From contig CM075103.1 of the NCBI GenBank assembly GCA_037576195.1, positions 26,310,723 to 26,374,722 on the forward strand: a DNA stretch of 64,000 bases, in the 5' to 3' direction. How positions within the stretch are numbered: the first letter of the stretch is position 1; every line of letters starts with the position of its first letter. This DNA comes from Phytoseiulus persimilis. Taxonomy: Eukaryota; Arthropoda; Arachnida; Mesostigmata; Phytoseiidae. The translations under genes were made by a program, and so were the position numbers. A model generated the notes under the pieces. The model was given only the letters and a program-made list of their open reading frames with translations, did no database searches and was not told the DNA's origin. This document shows, piece by piece, positions 37,805 through 49,610 of this stretch.

Positions 37805-40452
37805 GCGGAGAACCACTCTGAACGGACCGCGGTGGAGTAGTAGGACATCAGGGAGCGAGGTATTGCGCGAAATCCCAAAGGAGGAAAAATAAGAGAAGTT
37901 CCATCCGCAGCCAATTCAAAGCACTGTTACCCATTCCTTCGATCAGTTCGCCCTCTCGTCTCTTGTACCTTATCGCTCGAGTCTTGCATTTTGAGCCGAC
38001 CTACTGTTAAACGATAGCTACTTGTGATATATTGCGTCTTTGAATCAGGGAGGACGAAACAGCGTGCAGGTCATGGATTTATTTTCCTCGTTATCGTCGT
38101 CATTATCGTCCCGGAGGGATCATTTGCATTTCTCCAAAAGTAGTGCCCCTCCACCGTTTCGAGAGAGCCTGTCTCCTTCCATCAGCTCTATCGAAGCTGG
38201 CGACCCTCTTGAAACATCTCGAATTACGAGGTTTTGTGACTGTATATCGTGCCAGAGTTTATCATCGAGGCTACTTAATCGACGAGAATCATCAGGGACC
38301 TAGTTTTGGGGAGTTTCTCTATAGAGAGTGTCCCTTAATTAATTTCGGCGTCCAGTTGTACTCTGCTAGGCATCATCTTCATCAATGGAACTGAGAAAAT
38401 GCATCATTGCACGAACAAGACCCTCACTCAATGTATTGTTTGGGATGATTGCGACTCTGTTTAGTTCCGAATGCTTTGCGTGATCTGGAATTGTTATAGC
38501 GTCCGAGGAGGTGCTGCGTTCGTTCGTCGGGCCGATCTCGTGAACTTTCAACCAGGCTGGGTCGAATACGTGACAATTTGCAAGAGTTGAAGGAAATACA
38601 GCTATTTTGGCAGGATTTCGGGAGATTTTTTTCCTCAGTCACAGGAGGGAGGGATCCAATCCAATATATTCCAGGAAAATCACCACCGGGTAGGTTTGCG
38701 AGCTTTCTCACGGGAAGGATGGATTAATGGGTGAGCAAAGAAAGTGCTCTTACGAGCGATCGAGACGTATTGAGGCTCGATTTCCTTATGGGGATGACGG
38801 GATGACTGATACAGGGCAGCGAGAACGACGGAACAAAGGAGAGAGTACCGCAAGGGATCCCTCCGTCCTTGCGTATCTTGTCCTGTAATCGAACGACGGA
38901 GCCTCGACTCAATGTGACATCTTGTATTTGGCGACGTTTTTCAGATGCGTTCGAGCCCCCTGTTCCGGCATAGCCGTTCGCCAGAGAGGAAGCAGATGTC
39001 GCGAACGTTCCCGGCGGGTTTGAAAGCCCTCCCAGTGAAAGCAGTCGAGCAGCAGTCGCGTGGAATTTTTCCCGAACAAATAGTCTCTGCAAACGAGCAG
39101 AAACTCGAAAAAAAGATGAGTACGTCCTCAGGTGTTGCAGCGGTCGCGATCGATGGTTTTGATGTGGAAGAGTCTTTCTCGAGTTTCAAGATATCGATTA
39201 TGCGCGATGCAGCTCCGTTTCGTCCTTCCTCCGATGGGAACAGACACAAACATCAACATAGAGGTGGAAAGGGGAAAGGAATGCCATATTCCTGCCCCTG
39301 TGGGAGGAAACTCTCCTGAGATCCATTCTGTGCAAGGTATCGGAAGCGTATCCTCCTCGTGATGGTCTTCGGCACATTCACGAGGCTTGAGCATCGAGTA
39401 AAATCCTTTGAGATTTCAGTGGCAACGGGGTTCTCGCGGGGCGGGAGGGGCATATCACTCTCGTGAGGCTCCATCATCTGCGTGGATTCTGCTCGTTCAG
39501 TCTGAGCACAGGTTGGTTGAGAACTTGATATACTCGGACGAGCTCGCGGGGGATAGCCGCTCTCGAGGAGTTTAATTGGCCGTAGAACTCCGAGGCGAGG
39601 CGACACGACCTCCCACGACCGCTTGCGATCCACTTCTCTCTGATTCTAATTCGTTTGACGCATTCCAAAACCTTGCTAGAGTCCTAACGACTGCTTGTGC
39701 TCAACTAATGAGTCGGTCCCGTTCCGAACTTCTATCCAGTCTGCTTGTTGCTCGCTAAGTTTGCGAGATCCGTTTCCAGACCAGGTAGACGGCGTCGACT
39801 GACGAGCTGCCTGAAACCCTTGTCTTTCGGCGTGGGCTCCGGTTCTCCAGTCGGGGATCCATTAAGAGAGCAATGTGTTCAATCAGCTGATAGGGAATCG
39901 GGTCTGACATTTTGGCAAACGGTTCGAGACAGGGAGGCGAGAAACCCAAGCGCAGTGTACGTTTTGTCCACACCGACTTACGACACAATCGGTTGCAAAG
40001 CCAGCAGAATCTACTATCGGCGTCATACATTACCCGTATCCGTGAGAGGGAGAACGTAGGCATGAGAGGCAAACATCGAGGGTAAAGTCTTGGATCGGAC
40101 CGTTGTAGTTCGTCCTACATGCTTTCGACAAGAGAATGTCAGACCAACTGGCATCTACCGCGGGAACCATTTTGCTTGGTTGCGCCTCTGGACACATACC
40201 TCTGAATGGATTCTCCTTTCTATTTCTTCCGGTGGAAGCACGATGTGTGGATTTCTATGAAGAACCAGAATAGGTTTCATTAGTCGGCGCTACTATCGAC
40301 GACGAACGAGTTGGTTCCGTGGACCTCCGCTCTTGTTATCCTTCTCGTTGGCCCTTGTCAGTGGAGCAGAACTTGGGACGCTGCTAGGTCGCTAAACTAC
40401 CGGGACTTGCAGAAATCGGATGTGGGTCATCGTCATAGTTCTTTATAGAGGC
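37805..40452. other. No named gene, copy 2
   Basis: Contains open frames on both strands without recognised domains, including a plus-strand frame at 38945-39319 that is coherent here and rearranged by indels in copy 1. Frames in this copy are the better ones to use. Confidence 0.4.
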
Positions 40453-40791
40453 TCAAGGCCAAGTTCCGTTGCTGGTGGTATCAGGGATGTGGGGATTTCC
40501 CAGTCGGAAGACTTGCAGATTCGTCCACAAATCTTGATTATCCCTCGGCAGTAAGCCAAGCGGGCGTACACCCCGATATTCTGCACGCGACCGAAAAGGA
40601 GGCTTGAAAACAGGCAACGGAGGCAGATAGGTGGGAGCAGAGGGAGCGGAATGGATGCTTTCATCGACGTCGCTGTCATCTTTGTCAGAACGTCGAACAG
40701 CCCTTGTTGCTCTCGCTGAAAAAGTGAGACTCTTCTCGAAGGCGAGAACGCGCAGCACCTGCAAGAACATAATGTTTGAGCCTTTGAGCAC
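40453..40791 (-). CDS. Unrecognised minus-strand coding segment, intact in copy 2 only
   Basis: A 112-codon frame ends in NGTWP and a stop. It is preceded by acceptor-like sequences (attatgttcttgcag and tctcactttttcag), so it may be a terminal exon whose true start is inside the frame. Composition looks protein-like: an acidic stretch SDKDDSDVDES, then proline-rich, then aromatic and hydrophobic. In copy 1 the same segment (19258-19597) is frameshifted by one extra A. I recognise no family. Confidence 0.3.
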   Translation of the reverse strand: MLKGSNIMFLQVLRVLAFEKSLTFSARATRAVRRSDKDDSDVDESIHSAPSAPTYLPPLPVFKPPFRSRAEYRGVRPLGLLPRDNQDLWTNLQVFRLGNPHIPDTTSNGTWP

Positions 40792-41777
40792 TGGCCGACG
40801 TTGAACTCTGTTGATTTCGGTATGTGTTGAAAGCCGCCGTCGTCCACTCGCTGTCTCAATGCGATCGGTTACAGGGAATTCGCGTTGTCGCTGTGTTCGA
40901 GAAGCAATCGAACTTCGGATTCAAAGGTCAAAACAGGCCCGATGGGATTCGATCGATTCCACAGGCTCTGACACTTGTCAACGACACCACTAGTGGGGGA
41001 GACGTCTTTCCGGCTCGGATTTGTCGAGAAATGTGAGGAGATGACCGACAACATCACTTGCTCAGAATTCGAACCGAGAGCGAGGACACCAATGAGCCGA
41101 TGATTCGCTCCCGAGTGAGCAAGTTCCATGAGCCGTCCATTGCCGTCCGTTCGGTTTTCCGTGAAGCTCCTTCGGCAACATCTCGAGAGCCGCTTCCTGA
41201 GTGCGGTCGTGAAACAAGAAGACCAACATCGATGCTCCGCATCGCAGTCTCTTGACGTCCTCGCTTCCTCTTGAGGACCAGATTTTCTCGGTCGAAAACG
41301 CCTGCGGAGGTTCTCCGAGCCCGCTGTGGAGGAGATCCATCTTTCGTCGATTTTCATCCGCATCGCAGGATAGAGGATTCGGAAAAACGTTGTATCAGGA
41401 ACGCATCAGAACGTGTTTCGGTCACGCCAGTTGCAGCATCTGGTTTCCATCGAGAACGCGTTCTTGATGCCCTCGCCATTTCCATATTTGTCCCATAGCC
41501 CGCCGACGTGAGCATCACGGTTTCCTAGATTCCCCACTTCCTTAATGCCGTAAGATGTCTAGTGCTCTACCGCTCTGCGGAAATCCCCCGGGGCATCGTG
41601 TGGCCAGACTAACCGACGCATCCGCCCATTCACCCACCACTGCCAGTCGTCGAGGCCGTACGAAGACCCCCTCTGGGTTCCCTTCTGGTTTTCTCCAACT
41701 GATGGAATGCTCCCGTGAGGGTTCAACGGACGGAAAAGAGAAGAACTCACAGGCCAGGCTCGTGTTCGCTGGTCGTT

Positions 41778-42010
41778 TTATATTACAAACTTTATTGCCA
41801 GCACCGTGCCGAGGCCTCTCGACAGCGCAACCAGTCGGTCGGTTAGCCGAACATCCATCGACGCGGGGCTCCGGTCGCCCAGGAAGGCTTCATCCAAAAC
41901 AAATATAGAACTGGATGGGCCGCTGTCTCTCGAGAGCTCCTTGTGTTCCATTATAGCGCGAACCTGGCCAGCCTGGTGACCCACAACTAATGAAGCGATA
42001 CGAATCAATG
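41778..42010 (-). CDS. Possible gene 3' end with poly(A) signal
   Basis: A minus-strand frame, also present in copy 1 (20582-20818), ends VLAIKFVI-stop. The stop overlaps an AATAAA on the minus strand (forward tttatt 41791-41796). The last 75 residues have ordinary protein composition (IRIASLVVGHQ, SSSIFVLDEAFLG). A poly(A) signal inside the coding end is unusual, so the segment may instead be 3' UTR. No family recognised. Confidence 0.25.
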
Positions 42011-42018
42011 TCACCAGG

Positions 42019-45000
42019 GAAGAGGAGAGGAAACCTGACCGATGACAATGAAGTTCTCCCCTTGCAGCTCCCGAGATGGGTGATCCGCTTTTCGTCTGTC
42101 CCACGATACCAGCTGGAGACTTCCAGAAAACGACGTGAAGCGCAACAGATGTGCAATCTGCTGAATCTGTTCCGGGGATGATCAGCATTCAGGATAGTCA
42201 GCAAGTTTCGCACACGAGCAAGAAGCGTATTTGTGCAAGAAGTGCAGAAGATGATTTCCCCGGAAACCTCTGCCCGATTCAACACGCCCAACTTGACTAG
42301 AACGCGAAGCCCTGGGAGCGATGAGCGCAGGGAGCGAACGTGGAGCTTGAGTTTCCCTGGGGTCATTCCTCTCCCTATTGAGGCGATGGAACGGTCGTCA
42401 GATTTTTCGGTTCCAAAACCAGCGTGAGGCAGAAAATATAAAAAATATTTATTGAACGAATAACTTCGAAGGCCTGAGTCACTGCAGGCGTCGTCAACCT
42501 TGGTGATGCGCGGAAGTGTGGGTGTCATCACATTTTGTTGAACGGAGATTTCCGCTGGTTCGTCTAGCTGCGCAACTTCCTTGAGATGCCTCTTGGTTTT
42601 GCATTGTGAAGGTCAACGAATTTACCGGTAAAAGCTGATGATAGCGCGTCGCTCGAATCATCTCCATACACGAGCGTCCTGATTGTGATCTGCAGTTCCG
42701 TCGACCGTATTAATATCGTTGGCAACATTGAATTCCATGTGCTGCATTATCTTTGAGTGCCTTCCGGAACGGGAGCCGTCTTGAATTTTTACAACAGCCA
42801 ACACAACCTCTCTGAAAACCAGTAGGAACCGAGTATTCTCTGCCCCCGTCGTAAAAGCGTTACGGGACTATGATTTTTCCCCAGAGACACCCGAACGCTC
42901 GGAGCGCACCCACAAATAGCAAACTCGACTCCCAAGGAACGAAGTCGAGAATTCCAGTCATTCCGTTTTCGAGACTTCGGAGTCACCGATCCATCAAGGA
43001 GGCTGCTCAGGTGAAATGTTGGTCTGCTTCGTCGGTGGGTGACCTACTGTCTACGTTAGGTGGACCTCATTCGAAGTGATCTCAGTGTCGAGGAAACTTC
43101 GAACCATCCGTGAGAAAGAGGTAGGCCCAACTTCGTTCTCGTCTCCTGCACGGATTTCCTCGTTTCGTTGAATTCAGGTGACTCCTCCTCCCCAACACCA
43201 GCTAGAGTCCTAGTTCTTTCTTCGATTCGAAGACATCAGAGCTCTCCCAGAACGGAATAAGAATGGAGGGGTCCGGAGCGAAGGAAATATTTGAAAAATG
43301 AGGGATGAAGGAGCCGAGCATTTCACTTCCGGTTACGGACGGTTTTTTCGAACACTAGTGGGCCGCGGAAAATCGTCTACGATCCGGGAGAAAATCATCG
43401 AAATCGACGATGAGCGTAACGAACTCACTCCACCAGTCGTTCGAGGCGGCGGGAAGAACGCGAGGAAGTTCCCACATATCCTCAAGGGAAAAATGTGTTT
43501 CCAAATTAATTCGACTTGCATTCGCATAGTTAAGCTTATGGTTCCAGCTTTCGGTCGTGACAAGTCATGCGCGAGTGACGATGAGCCAACACTTCGATGA
43601 GTCGAGAATCGATGGACGCATTATGGTCTCGAGACAACTCCTCACTCGATAAGCGTCGGCTGTCGGAACCTGAACCGCCGGGTCAGTCAGAAAAAACCTC
43701 GGGAGACTCACTCTTCTCATAACGACTTCCCGCGGCGAACCAAGTAAAGTCCAGAGAGTGCACCCTTCCTGCATTTCTCCTCCTCCGTTCTACTGACACA
43801 CGATACTATCGATGGCTCCCAATCGTAACCGATCGTTTCGTGGAATCACAGGCAGGACATCTGTCTTAGACGAAGGCATCAAGTTACGTGGCAATCCGAG
43901 TTGATGGCGATGTTCCTGTCGTGGGACCTGTCTTCTTGCGGAAATCACTCCCGGCATGTTCCGTTGTGCTCGCCGCGAAGAACTTCCTGGGCTCTGTATT
44001 CCCTATTTCGAAGCACTGGGTAACCGTGAGATTGAATGGACGATGGGCGGTGCCAGCAACAAGCCTACGAGCCTGGAGCTTCGTGAATCTCAGGGCTAAC
44101 CTCATGAAATTTCGCACGAAACATTCAGCTCTCCCCCATCTTTCTTGACTCTCAGGCATGTTTAGTCTTGACAGTCGAACACTCAGCAAAATTACCGTGG
44201 GCCTTATGTTTTCCCGAACTTTCCCTGTCTGATGTGCTGAAGGGCAGCACAACCTCCCAAACGGTTTCAAGTATCGCTCAGTAGTCGGGTCCAGCTCACA
44301 GGCATCTTGAAAAAGGACTCAACATGGTTTCGGGGCAGCGGGTCCGTTCTTCATCCGAGCCTGTTCTAGGAGGGGTATCTTTCAGGATCAACCATGTTAA
44401 ACGACGGAGGATTTCGATAACTCTATCAGACTCAATCGATCACATTCCCGCGCGGAATATTCATCAAGATGATTAAACATAATCTCATCCGCTTAAAAAG
44501 CAGAGCGGAGGTCAGTCACGGTGACGAAAATTTCCTGAAGCCGCCATGGGACGCTTGAGTTGCAGAGTTTGAAGAATGACGGAACTTTCACGCTGCTCAG
44601 CTTCCGACCGGGACTCACACAAATGCCGTCAGGTCTCATGGATCTCAGAGATTCCTCCGAGAGGGATCGCTACGCGGGAATCAGCTTCTCCGAAAGAATT
44701 GAGAGATCACGTTTCACACTCGATTGCGAGTTCTCAACCATTGATAGGGAATCGAAAGTTACGAGCCACGATTGACAACCAGGGAGAATTTCTGAGAAGG
44801 AGTACGTATAATTTATTCCCTTCCTCGCCGTCTCGTTATGGTTTATATACACGATATCCAAATGGTGGGTAACTTCCTCATTACCTTGTATTCGTATAAA
44901 AAAAAAAAGTCAACGGTGATCGGAGTTGTTGATCTAATGGATAACGCACACTTTCGAGTTTGGAATGTGTTCGAGAAATGTTTCTCAGCTCCAATCGGAT

Positions 45001-45405
45001 GCGAGGCTCAATCGTTCTCATCGAACTGCGTGGCGGCGCTGGCTCGACGAGGATCGAGCAAGGCCAAGAACCGGATGATATGCCAATCGTTATCGTGTTG
45101 TCCACTTCTGCGTAGATCAGTCGCATTCACCCAAACACGCACCATTCAGGCTCGCTTTCACCCTCCAGAGAATAATTATTAAGTAGACAAAAGATCAATA
45201 CGCGTGGGGGCTTCGCTATTTACACTTCAAGACCAAGCTGAAGCTATTGCGATCGTCGGATCGTTGTACTGTCGACTCGGACAACAATCACGTTACACCC
45301 ACGTCTCCTCGTTGCTGCATATGTAAGCGTCCTCCCTTGTTCTAGATCGTATCGGTCCCTGTTCGACACGATGATTGCACATCCGGCTCCTCATGAACAA
45401 CGTGT
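42019..45405. other. Mostly unassigned region
   Basis: Unique sequence after the duplication. A minus-strand AATAAA (forward tttatt 42448-42453) sits beside a short AT-rich patch and may end a minus-strand transcript. The plus-strand frame 43298-43600 (100 codons, ATG start) has protein-like composition with no recognised domain. An 11-base A-tract lies near 44900. Nothing else is supported. Confidence 0.4.
43298..43600 (+). CDS. Unrecognised 100-residue frame
   Basis: ATG start after an A-rich context, stop TGA at 43598. Residues are well mixed (REKIIEIDDERNELTPPV, then a basic glycine patch, then two cysteines in KMCFQINSTC). No signal peptide and no known domain. It may be a short single-exon gene, an exon, or chance. 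Confidence 0.25.
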   Translation: MRDEGAEHFTSGYGRFFRTLVGRGKSSTIREKIIEIDDERNELTPPVVRGGGKNARKFPHILKGKMCFQINSTCIRIVKLMVPAFGRDKSCASDDEPTLR

Positions 45406-45631
45406 TTAGAAAAGTCGTGTAGCTGCGAGGATGACGCTCGCGGCGACGGCGACCATGCTGACCATGAGAGCGCTCGCTCCGCTGGCACATCTGTACGAGT
45501 CGAATTGTCTGCAATCGTTGTCAGCGTCGCGAACCTTCTGTTGGACGATGCTGTCGATCGTGTTGTACCCATATTCGCGGCAGTGGTTGTTCAGAGATTG
45601 GCGGAGGCAGTTTTTGTACTCGATTGTCGCG
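45406..45631 (-). CDS. Gene B terminal exon: C-x8-C module and hydrophobic tail
   Basis: This is the last exon of a small secreted or GPI-anchored protein. It starts after the acceptor gttttccaattccag (phase 2, one base completing a codon) and encodes 74 residues. An EYKNCLRQSLNNHC module (C-x8-C, predicted helical) is followed by a VRDADNDC segment and a second cysteine pair region. The protein ends with about 25 hydrophobic residues (LMVSMVAVAASVILAA) and TRLF, which looks like a GPI-attachment signal or a membrane anchor. The exon start, phase and cysteine spacing match exon 2 of gene A (49024-49415), so the two genes are paralogues. The ligand or role is unknown. Paired-cysteine helical modules of this kind are common in arthropod secreted proteins. 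Confidence 0.7.
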
Positions 45632-46302
45632 CTGGAATTGGAAAACATGGCTTGAGTTCATAAAAGTTCGCAAGCTCAGCAAAATCACCCCTGTTGATTC
45701 TTCGCATCGATTGAGCGGCACAGCAAGGTGTTCGAACTCTCGAAGCTGAAAAGGACTTGGAATACGATTTCGACCCCGCGACGTCGGCTGGTGTCCCATT
45801 TGAGCGAGGAGCAATTTTTTCTCTGATCCTCGCCAATGAAACGGTTTGACCGTCGAGCTTGCGGCTGAATGCGAACTCGAAATGCAAACGCGGCGCTGTC
45901 GATGTCGTGCTGGTATGCTGATGGTTTACTCCATTGTCGGAGTTGACTCCGGAAAACATTTCAAACTGCCACAGAGAAGAATATCTCTCTCGACTGTTGA
46001 AGTTGGACTGCGCTCCCGTCCTTTCCTCGAGCAGAAGTGACTGAGAGCGGCTTGGAGAAAGTCGTTCGGCTAATCAGTGGAACGGAGTGCAAAAACGTCG
46101 CTCGACCGAGGACCAAACTCTACGGAGGCAGACTTGCAACGAGGTTCGTCCGCAGCCAACGGGTGGAGACGATGGCGACGACCGTTGCGTAGCCGTGGAA
46201 GTGGCGGAAGTGAGAACGGAGGAAGCCGAAATGAGGGAGACGACGCCTGTGACTACTGTACAGATGCGCGAAACGGCCGACCGAGCCGGCGTTGGAACTA
46301 AC

Positions 46303-46420
46303 CAGCAACTCTCCTTAATGCGTTCGTCGGCGTGGTAACGTCTTGCGCTGTATTGTCTCCTCTGGTGATTGCTGTCGCACTCACGAATGGAGTCCTGTGC
46401 CTTGTAAAGACAGTACGAAT
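46303..46420 (-). CDS. Gene B three-cysteine exon
   Basis: The exon lies between the acceptor aacctcgttcctcccgcag and a GTTAGT donor, enters in phase 1 and leaves in phase 2. It encodes 38 full codons: SYCLYKAQDSIREC gives C-x10-C, and a third cysteine sits in KESC just before the donor. The joint with 45631 restores a codon (TG|C), giving C-A-T-I-E-Y. Length, phases and the final E-S-C match gene A exon 49611-49701. A short ATG-led hydrophobic stretch at 46759-46795 (MTILVVWPCCAI) ends at a phase-1 GTGTTG site and could be the signal-peptide exon, but it is short for one. Intron to the terminal exon: 671 bp. Confidence 0.6.
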
Positions 46421-47036
46421 CTGCGGGAGGAACGAGGTTTTAGATTGGCTGCGCTCGAAAGGCTTCACCTCATGGACAACTCGAACGAGTCGAAACCCGA
46501 GCGAACCAGAATGACTGTTGGAGCAGCGAGAAACTATTGAGTATACGGAGTCTGGGCTCGTTAAAATTTGAACTGTGGATTTCTCCCGCTGTCTCTCATC
46601 GGACAGAGACCTGTGATGGGTTTCGAAACATTCGAGTTCTGTACACACGTAATTCAATTGCCAGCTGGGCGCTTTATCTTCTCTATTTTGCGGGGCGAAG
46701 AAGTGAGGAAAGACTGAAGACGAGGGAATCATAGTGTGGGAAAAGTGAAACACAACACCTATAGCGCAGCAGGGCCAAACGACCAAAATGGTCATCGGTC
46801 GCACCGCCCCACATCCCTCTCAGTTACACCGCCCCATCCTGAATCCCCTGAATCTCTCTGTGCCTCGGCCTCATATCCTGACGCGCATCAGTCTCCTTCT
46901 CCAAAGTTTCCCCGGTTTCTCCTGATTCCTCGTTCTGACACTCTCGTCGTCTCTCCGGAGCTTTTTCCGTTCGCAATCATTCTCGAGCACCCGCGGAATC
47001 GTAGGAAACCAGGCACCCATCGTCGTCAATGGTCTC

Positions 47037-47158
47037 TCACAACACAGTCATACAGAACAGCAACAGCACGATCAAGCAAACAATTACCCGAGAACATAAC
47101 CCCAAGGGCCGCACGGATGCTTCTAGCACGTCAAGAACATTCTGGGCTTCTTTCATAG
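47037..47158 (-). CDS. Gene A terminal exon: cysteine plus hydrophobic C-terminus
   Basis: It starts after a pyrimidine-rich acceptor (ctatccctgatcctgag) and encodes 39 residues. A helical stretch (KEAQNVLDVLEASVRPLG) leads to one cysteine and a very hydrophobic end (VIVCLIVLLLFCMTVL-stop). Joined to a GTAGAT donor at 47785, the phase fits exactly (G|CT). The tail resembles the end of gene B and predicts GPI anchoring or a membrane anchor. If this splice is not used, the protein ends instead at a TAA at 47778-47780 and would be freely secreted. Confidence 0.5.
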
Positions 47159-47785
47159 CTCAGGATCAGGGATAGGTCGGATAGATGATGAATGAAAGAC
47201 GCAAATTCGGGTTGAGTTTTCCACGCACTCGCTCAACACTCATCAAGCAGAATCAAGGTTCACAAGGTGCGTGGTGTGAGAGGACTTTGAGAAGAGGCGG
47301 ACAGCGCTTAGAGAGCCAGTAATCCCAGATAGGTTTGTTATGGTGAGGTGAAAGTGAGTCGTTATGGTTGTGTTGTGGGAAGGTGTACTCGGTGAAGCAG
47401 GGTTCTGGACAGATTAGTTTCCCTTCCGAATCAAGAGCCCGGTACCATCATGGATTATTCTGTTCTGCTTGGAAACATGAGAATCCCACTTGAGAAAAGA
47501 ATTTCTTCTTGGATTCTTGTTGAAGGGTGAATTTTCACACTATTCCGAGCCGAGTAAAGTCTAGATCCAGGCATCTGATGCCGTCAAGTCTATATCGGAT
47601 ATTGCTCTTGAATCTGATCCCCTTCCACGAAGCTGTGGGTCGTGGTACTGACGTATCGTTCAGGGGTAGCTGGGCTCAGACAGAGACGATTCTGTCGTTT
47701 TCGGGAAAGGTTTCTACGACGGATTAGAAATTCTGGGCTATTCTTCCTCTGCTCTCCAATCAAGAAATGAGCGAAAATTATCTAC

Positions 47786-48664
47786 CGGCTAAAGGAGAAC
47801 GTTGGGGGCTGTCTGTCGTAGACGAGGTCGTGATCCTGTGCGGGCCCAATGGCGTCCTGTTGTAATCGCTTCCGTCCTGCACTCCTCCACCCGTCCCATA
47901 TCCACCCCGGACCCCACCGTAGCGATTTGGAGAGTACGTCTCGTTGCGAGAGTCTGGATATACTGGATTGTATGGATTTTGGTTGTTACTGTTGTTGTTG
48001 TTGAAATAATTATTATTGTTGTAGCCGCCGATATTCGTCATGTTGTATCGGTCTGCGTACGTGGAGTTGTATCTAGAATCGAATCGGTTGTACGTAGAGT
48101 TGTATCTGTTGTACGGGTCGCTGGTGTCGTTATATCTCGTATTCGAACGATTGTTGTAGGAATCGTTGTACCTATTATTGTAACGGTCGTTGAGGGAGTC
48201 GTTGTACCTAGTATTGTAACGGTCGCCGCCGTAACGGTCGCCGCCGTAGCGATCACTGTTGTACCGATCGTTGTTCGATCGATCGTTGTTGTACCGATCG
48301 TTATTGCTGCTCAAGCGGTCGTTATTCGCATTATGCCTATCGTTATCGTAGCGATCGTAGTTACGGTTATAGGGGTCATGGGTGTCATTGTATCGACTGA
48401 AGCGACTGTCTCGGTTGTAGTTCCCGCCGAACGGATCGGTTGTATCATTCCGACTGTAGAAGTCGTTGTACGTAGAATTGACTCTACCAGAACTCGGGTA
48501 GAAGCCCGAACTTGTTCGACTGCCATTGTATCTGTCATTCGTGTTGTATCTATCGTTCGTGTCATAACGGTCATTGCTGGTATCATATGGGTTATAGGGC
48601 CGGGGTGAGGTTGTTGCCAGGTTGTTGGGATAGTTATCTGGTGCTCGGTGGGGAGAGACTTCAT
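47786..48664 (-). CDS. Gene A exon 3: long Asn/Tyr/Arg/Asp repeat domain
   Basis: Encodes 292 residues dominated by N, Y, R, D, S and T, built from variants of RYND, RYNNDR and YNST, with runs such as NNNNYFNNNN. Many N-x-S/T sequons (NDT, NST, NMT, NET, NRT) predict heavy N-glycosylation if secreted. The exon enters after ccctggttcacag with two bases of a split codon that match the end of exon 2 (GAC G|AT GAA). There are no cysteines in the domain, so it is likely an extended, glycosylated spacer, mucin-like in design though not Ser/Thr/Pro-rich. At DNA level it is a degenerate 12-15 bp tandem repeat and is probably length-variable. No known family matches by eye. Confidence 0.65.
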
Positions 48665-49023
48665 CTGTGAACCAGGGGACAGACAGTCCGGTTAAAAGAC
48701 GTCCCCGCCTGATTGCAACCATTAGACTCGAAACGTTGCCGCAAACAAACAATGGCGTTCACGTAAACGAAACCACAGGCACGCTCCCACGCACTCATCC
48801 AGGCATGCTCTCACGCGCGCATGTGGCATTCACGTCCATCATCATCATCATCTGTCTCCAAACACAATCACGTGGAGATGTCATTGACAACCTGAGCCAG
48901 TTTTCTCAGTCATTCGAAGCCCGTTCATGCTCAGAGACCTCTATCTCGTCGGTCTATTTTAGTTTGTTGTTTGTTCTCCGCAAATCTCTGCTCTTCCAGG
49001 GAGGCGACCGGCCACTGGCTTAC

Positions 49024-49415
49024 CGTCGGTGTTCTGGGACGGAAGGTATCCTGGCCTGTAGCGGTCGTTGCGGTCGTTGTAACGGTCGTTATAGCGGTCA
49101 TTGTTGCGGTCGTTGTAGTTGCTACGGTCGTTGTTGTAGCGAGTGTTGGGATTGTTGGGGTCGTACCGATTCTGATCGTAGCGGCTGTCATATCGGTTGT
49201 TGGAATCATATCGATCGGTGCGAGAGTTGTCGTAAGGGTTATTCCTGTCGTAGCTCCTGTCGTAGGTGGAAGATGACGAGCTGGATACGGAGCCGCACGT
49301 CCACGCTAACTCGCGAGCCCGATCGACCAGGTACGATGGGAAGGACTGCTCGTCGGATCGGGAGCAACGTCGCGAGAGAACCTCCTTGACGCAATCCTTG
49401 AAACGGTTGTACGCG
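49024..49415 (-). CDS. Gene A exon 2: C-x8-C module followed by repeat start
   Basis: The exon starts after gtttcctgttccag in phase 2 and ends at a GTAAGC donor in phase 1. The first 40 residues form a module YNRFKDCVKEVLSRRC (C-x8-C), then a helical stretch and a third cysteine in AWTCG. This matches the terminal exon of gene B. The remaining 90 residues are a serine run followed by the Tyr/Arg/Asp/Asn repeat (DRYDSNNRYD and similar), which exon 3 continues. The 359 bp intron therefore lies within the repeat domain. The flanking cysteine module would sit at the N-terminal base of the repeat stalk. Confidence 0.7.
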
Positions 49416-49610
49416 CTGGAACAGGAAACAATGAGAATCGCGCGGCCTGGCGGTCGGGCACGAGGAGCAAACGAGGAGGGCTCTGACCACAATGAAGAAG
49501 TTCCAGGACGTGGAGTGCCGGTCACAGCGACCGGGAGCGCGGAGTGCCACTAACAGAGCAAGGAATGCGTATAATGAGGATGTCGGATGGAGCAACTCTC
49601 GGATACTCAC

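Larger units (their letters stand above)
21193..42018. repeat. Copy 2 of the 20.8 kb direct duplication
   Basis: Same content as 1-20824, but continuing without a break into unique sequence at 42019. Because it is contiguous on both sides and carries fewer apparent frame breaks in its last 4 kb, this copy is the better one to annotate. For example, a 112-codon minus-strand frame at 40453-40791 is open here and broken in copy 1. Confidence 0.97.

Noticed and set aside
1..42018. Biological segmental duplication
   Set aside because: Possible in principle, but the N at the breakpoint and the homopolymer-indel gradient fit an assembly join better. Kept as an alternative in the finding.
47802..48608. 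268-codon plus-strand frame rich in valine and isoleucine
   Set aside because: It is the antisense shadow of the N/Y/R/D repeat exon of gene A. Its odd composition comes directly from the repeat units.
48667..49389. 240-codon plus-strand frame with many cysteines and arginines
   Set aside because: Antisense to gene A exon 2. The CGRYSGHCCGRC pattern is the repeat read backwards.
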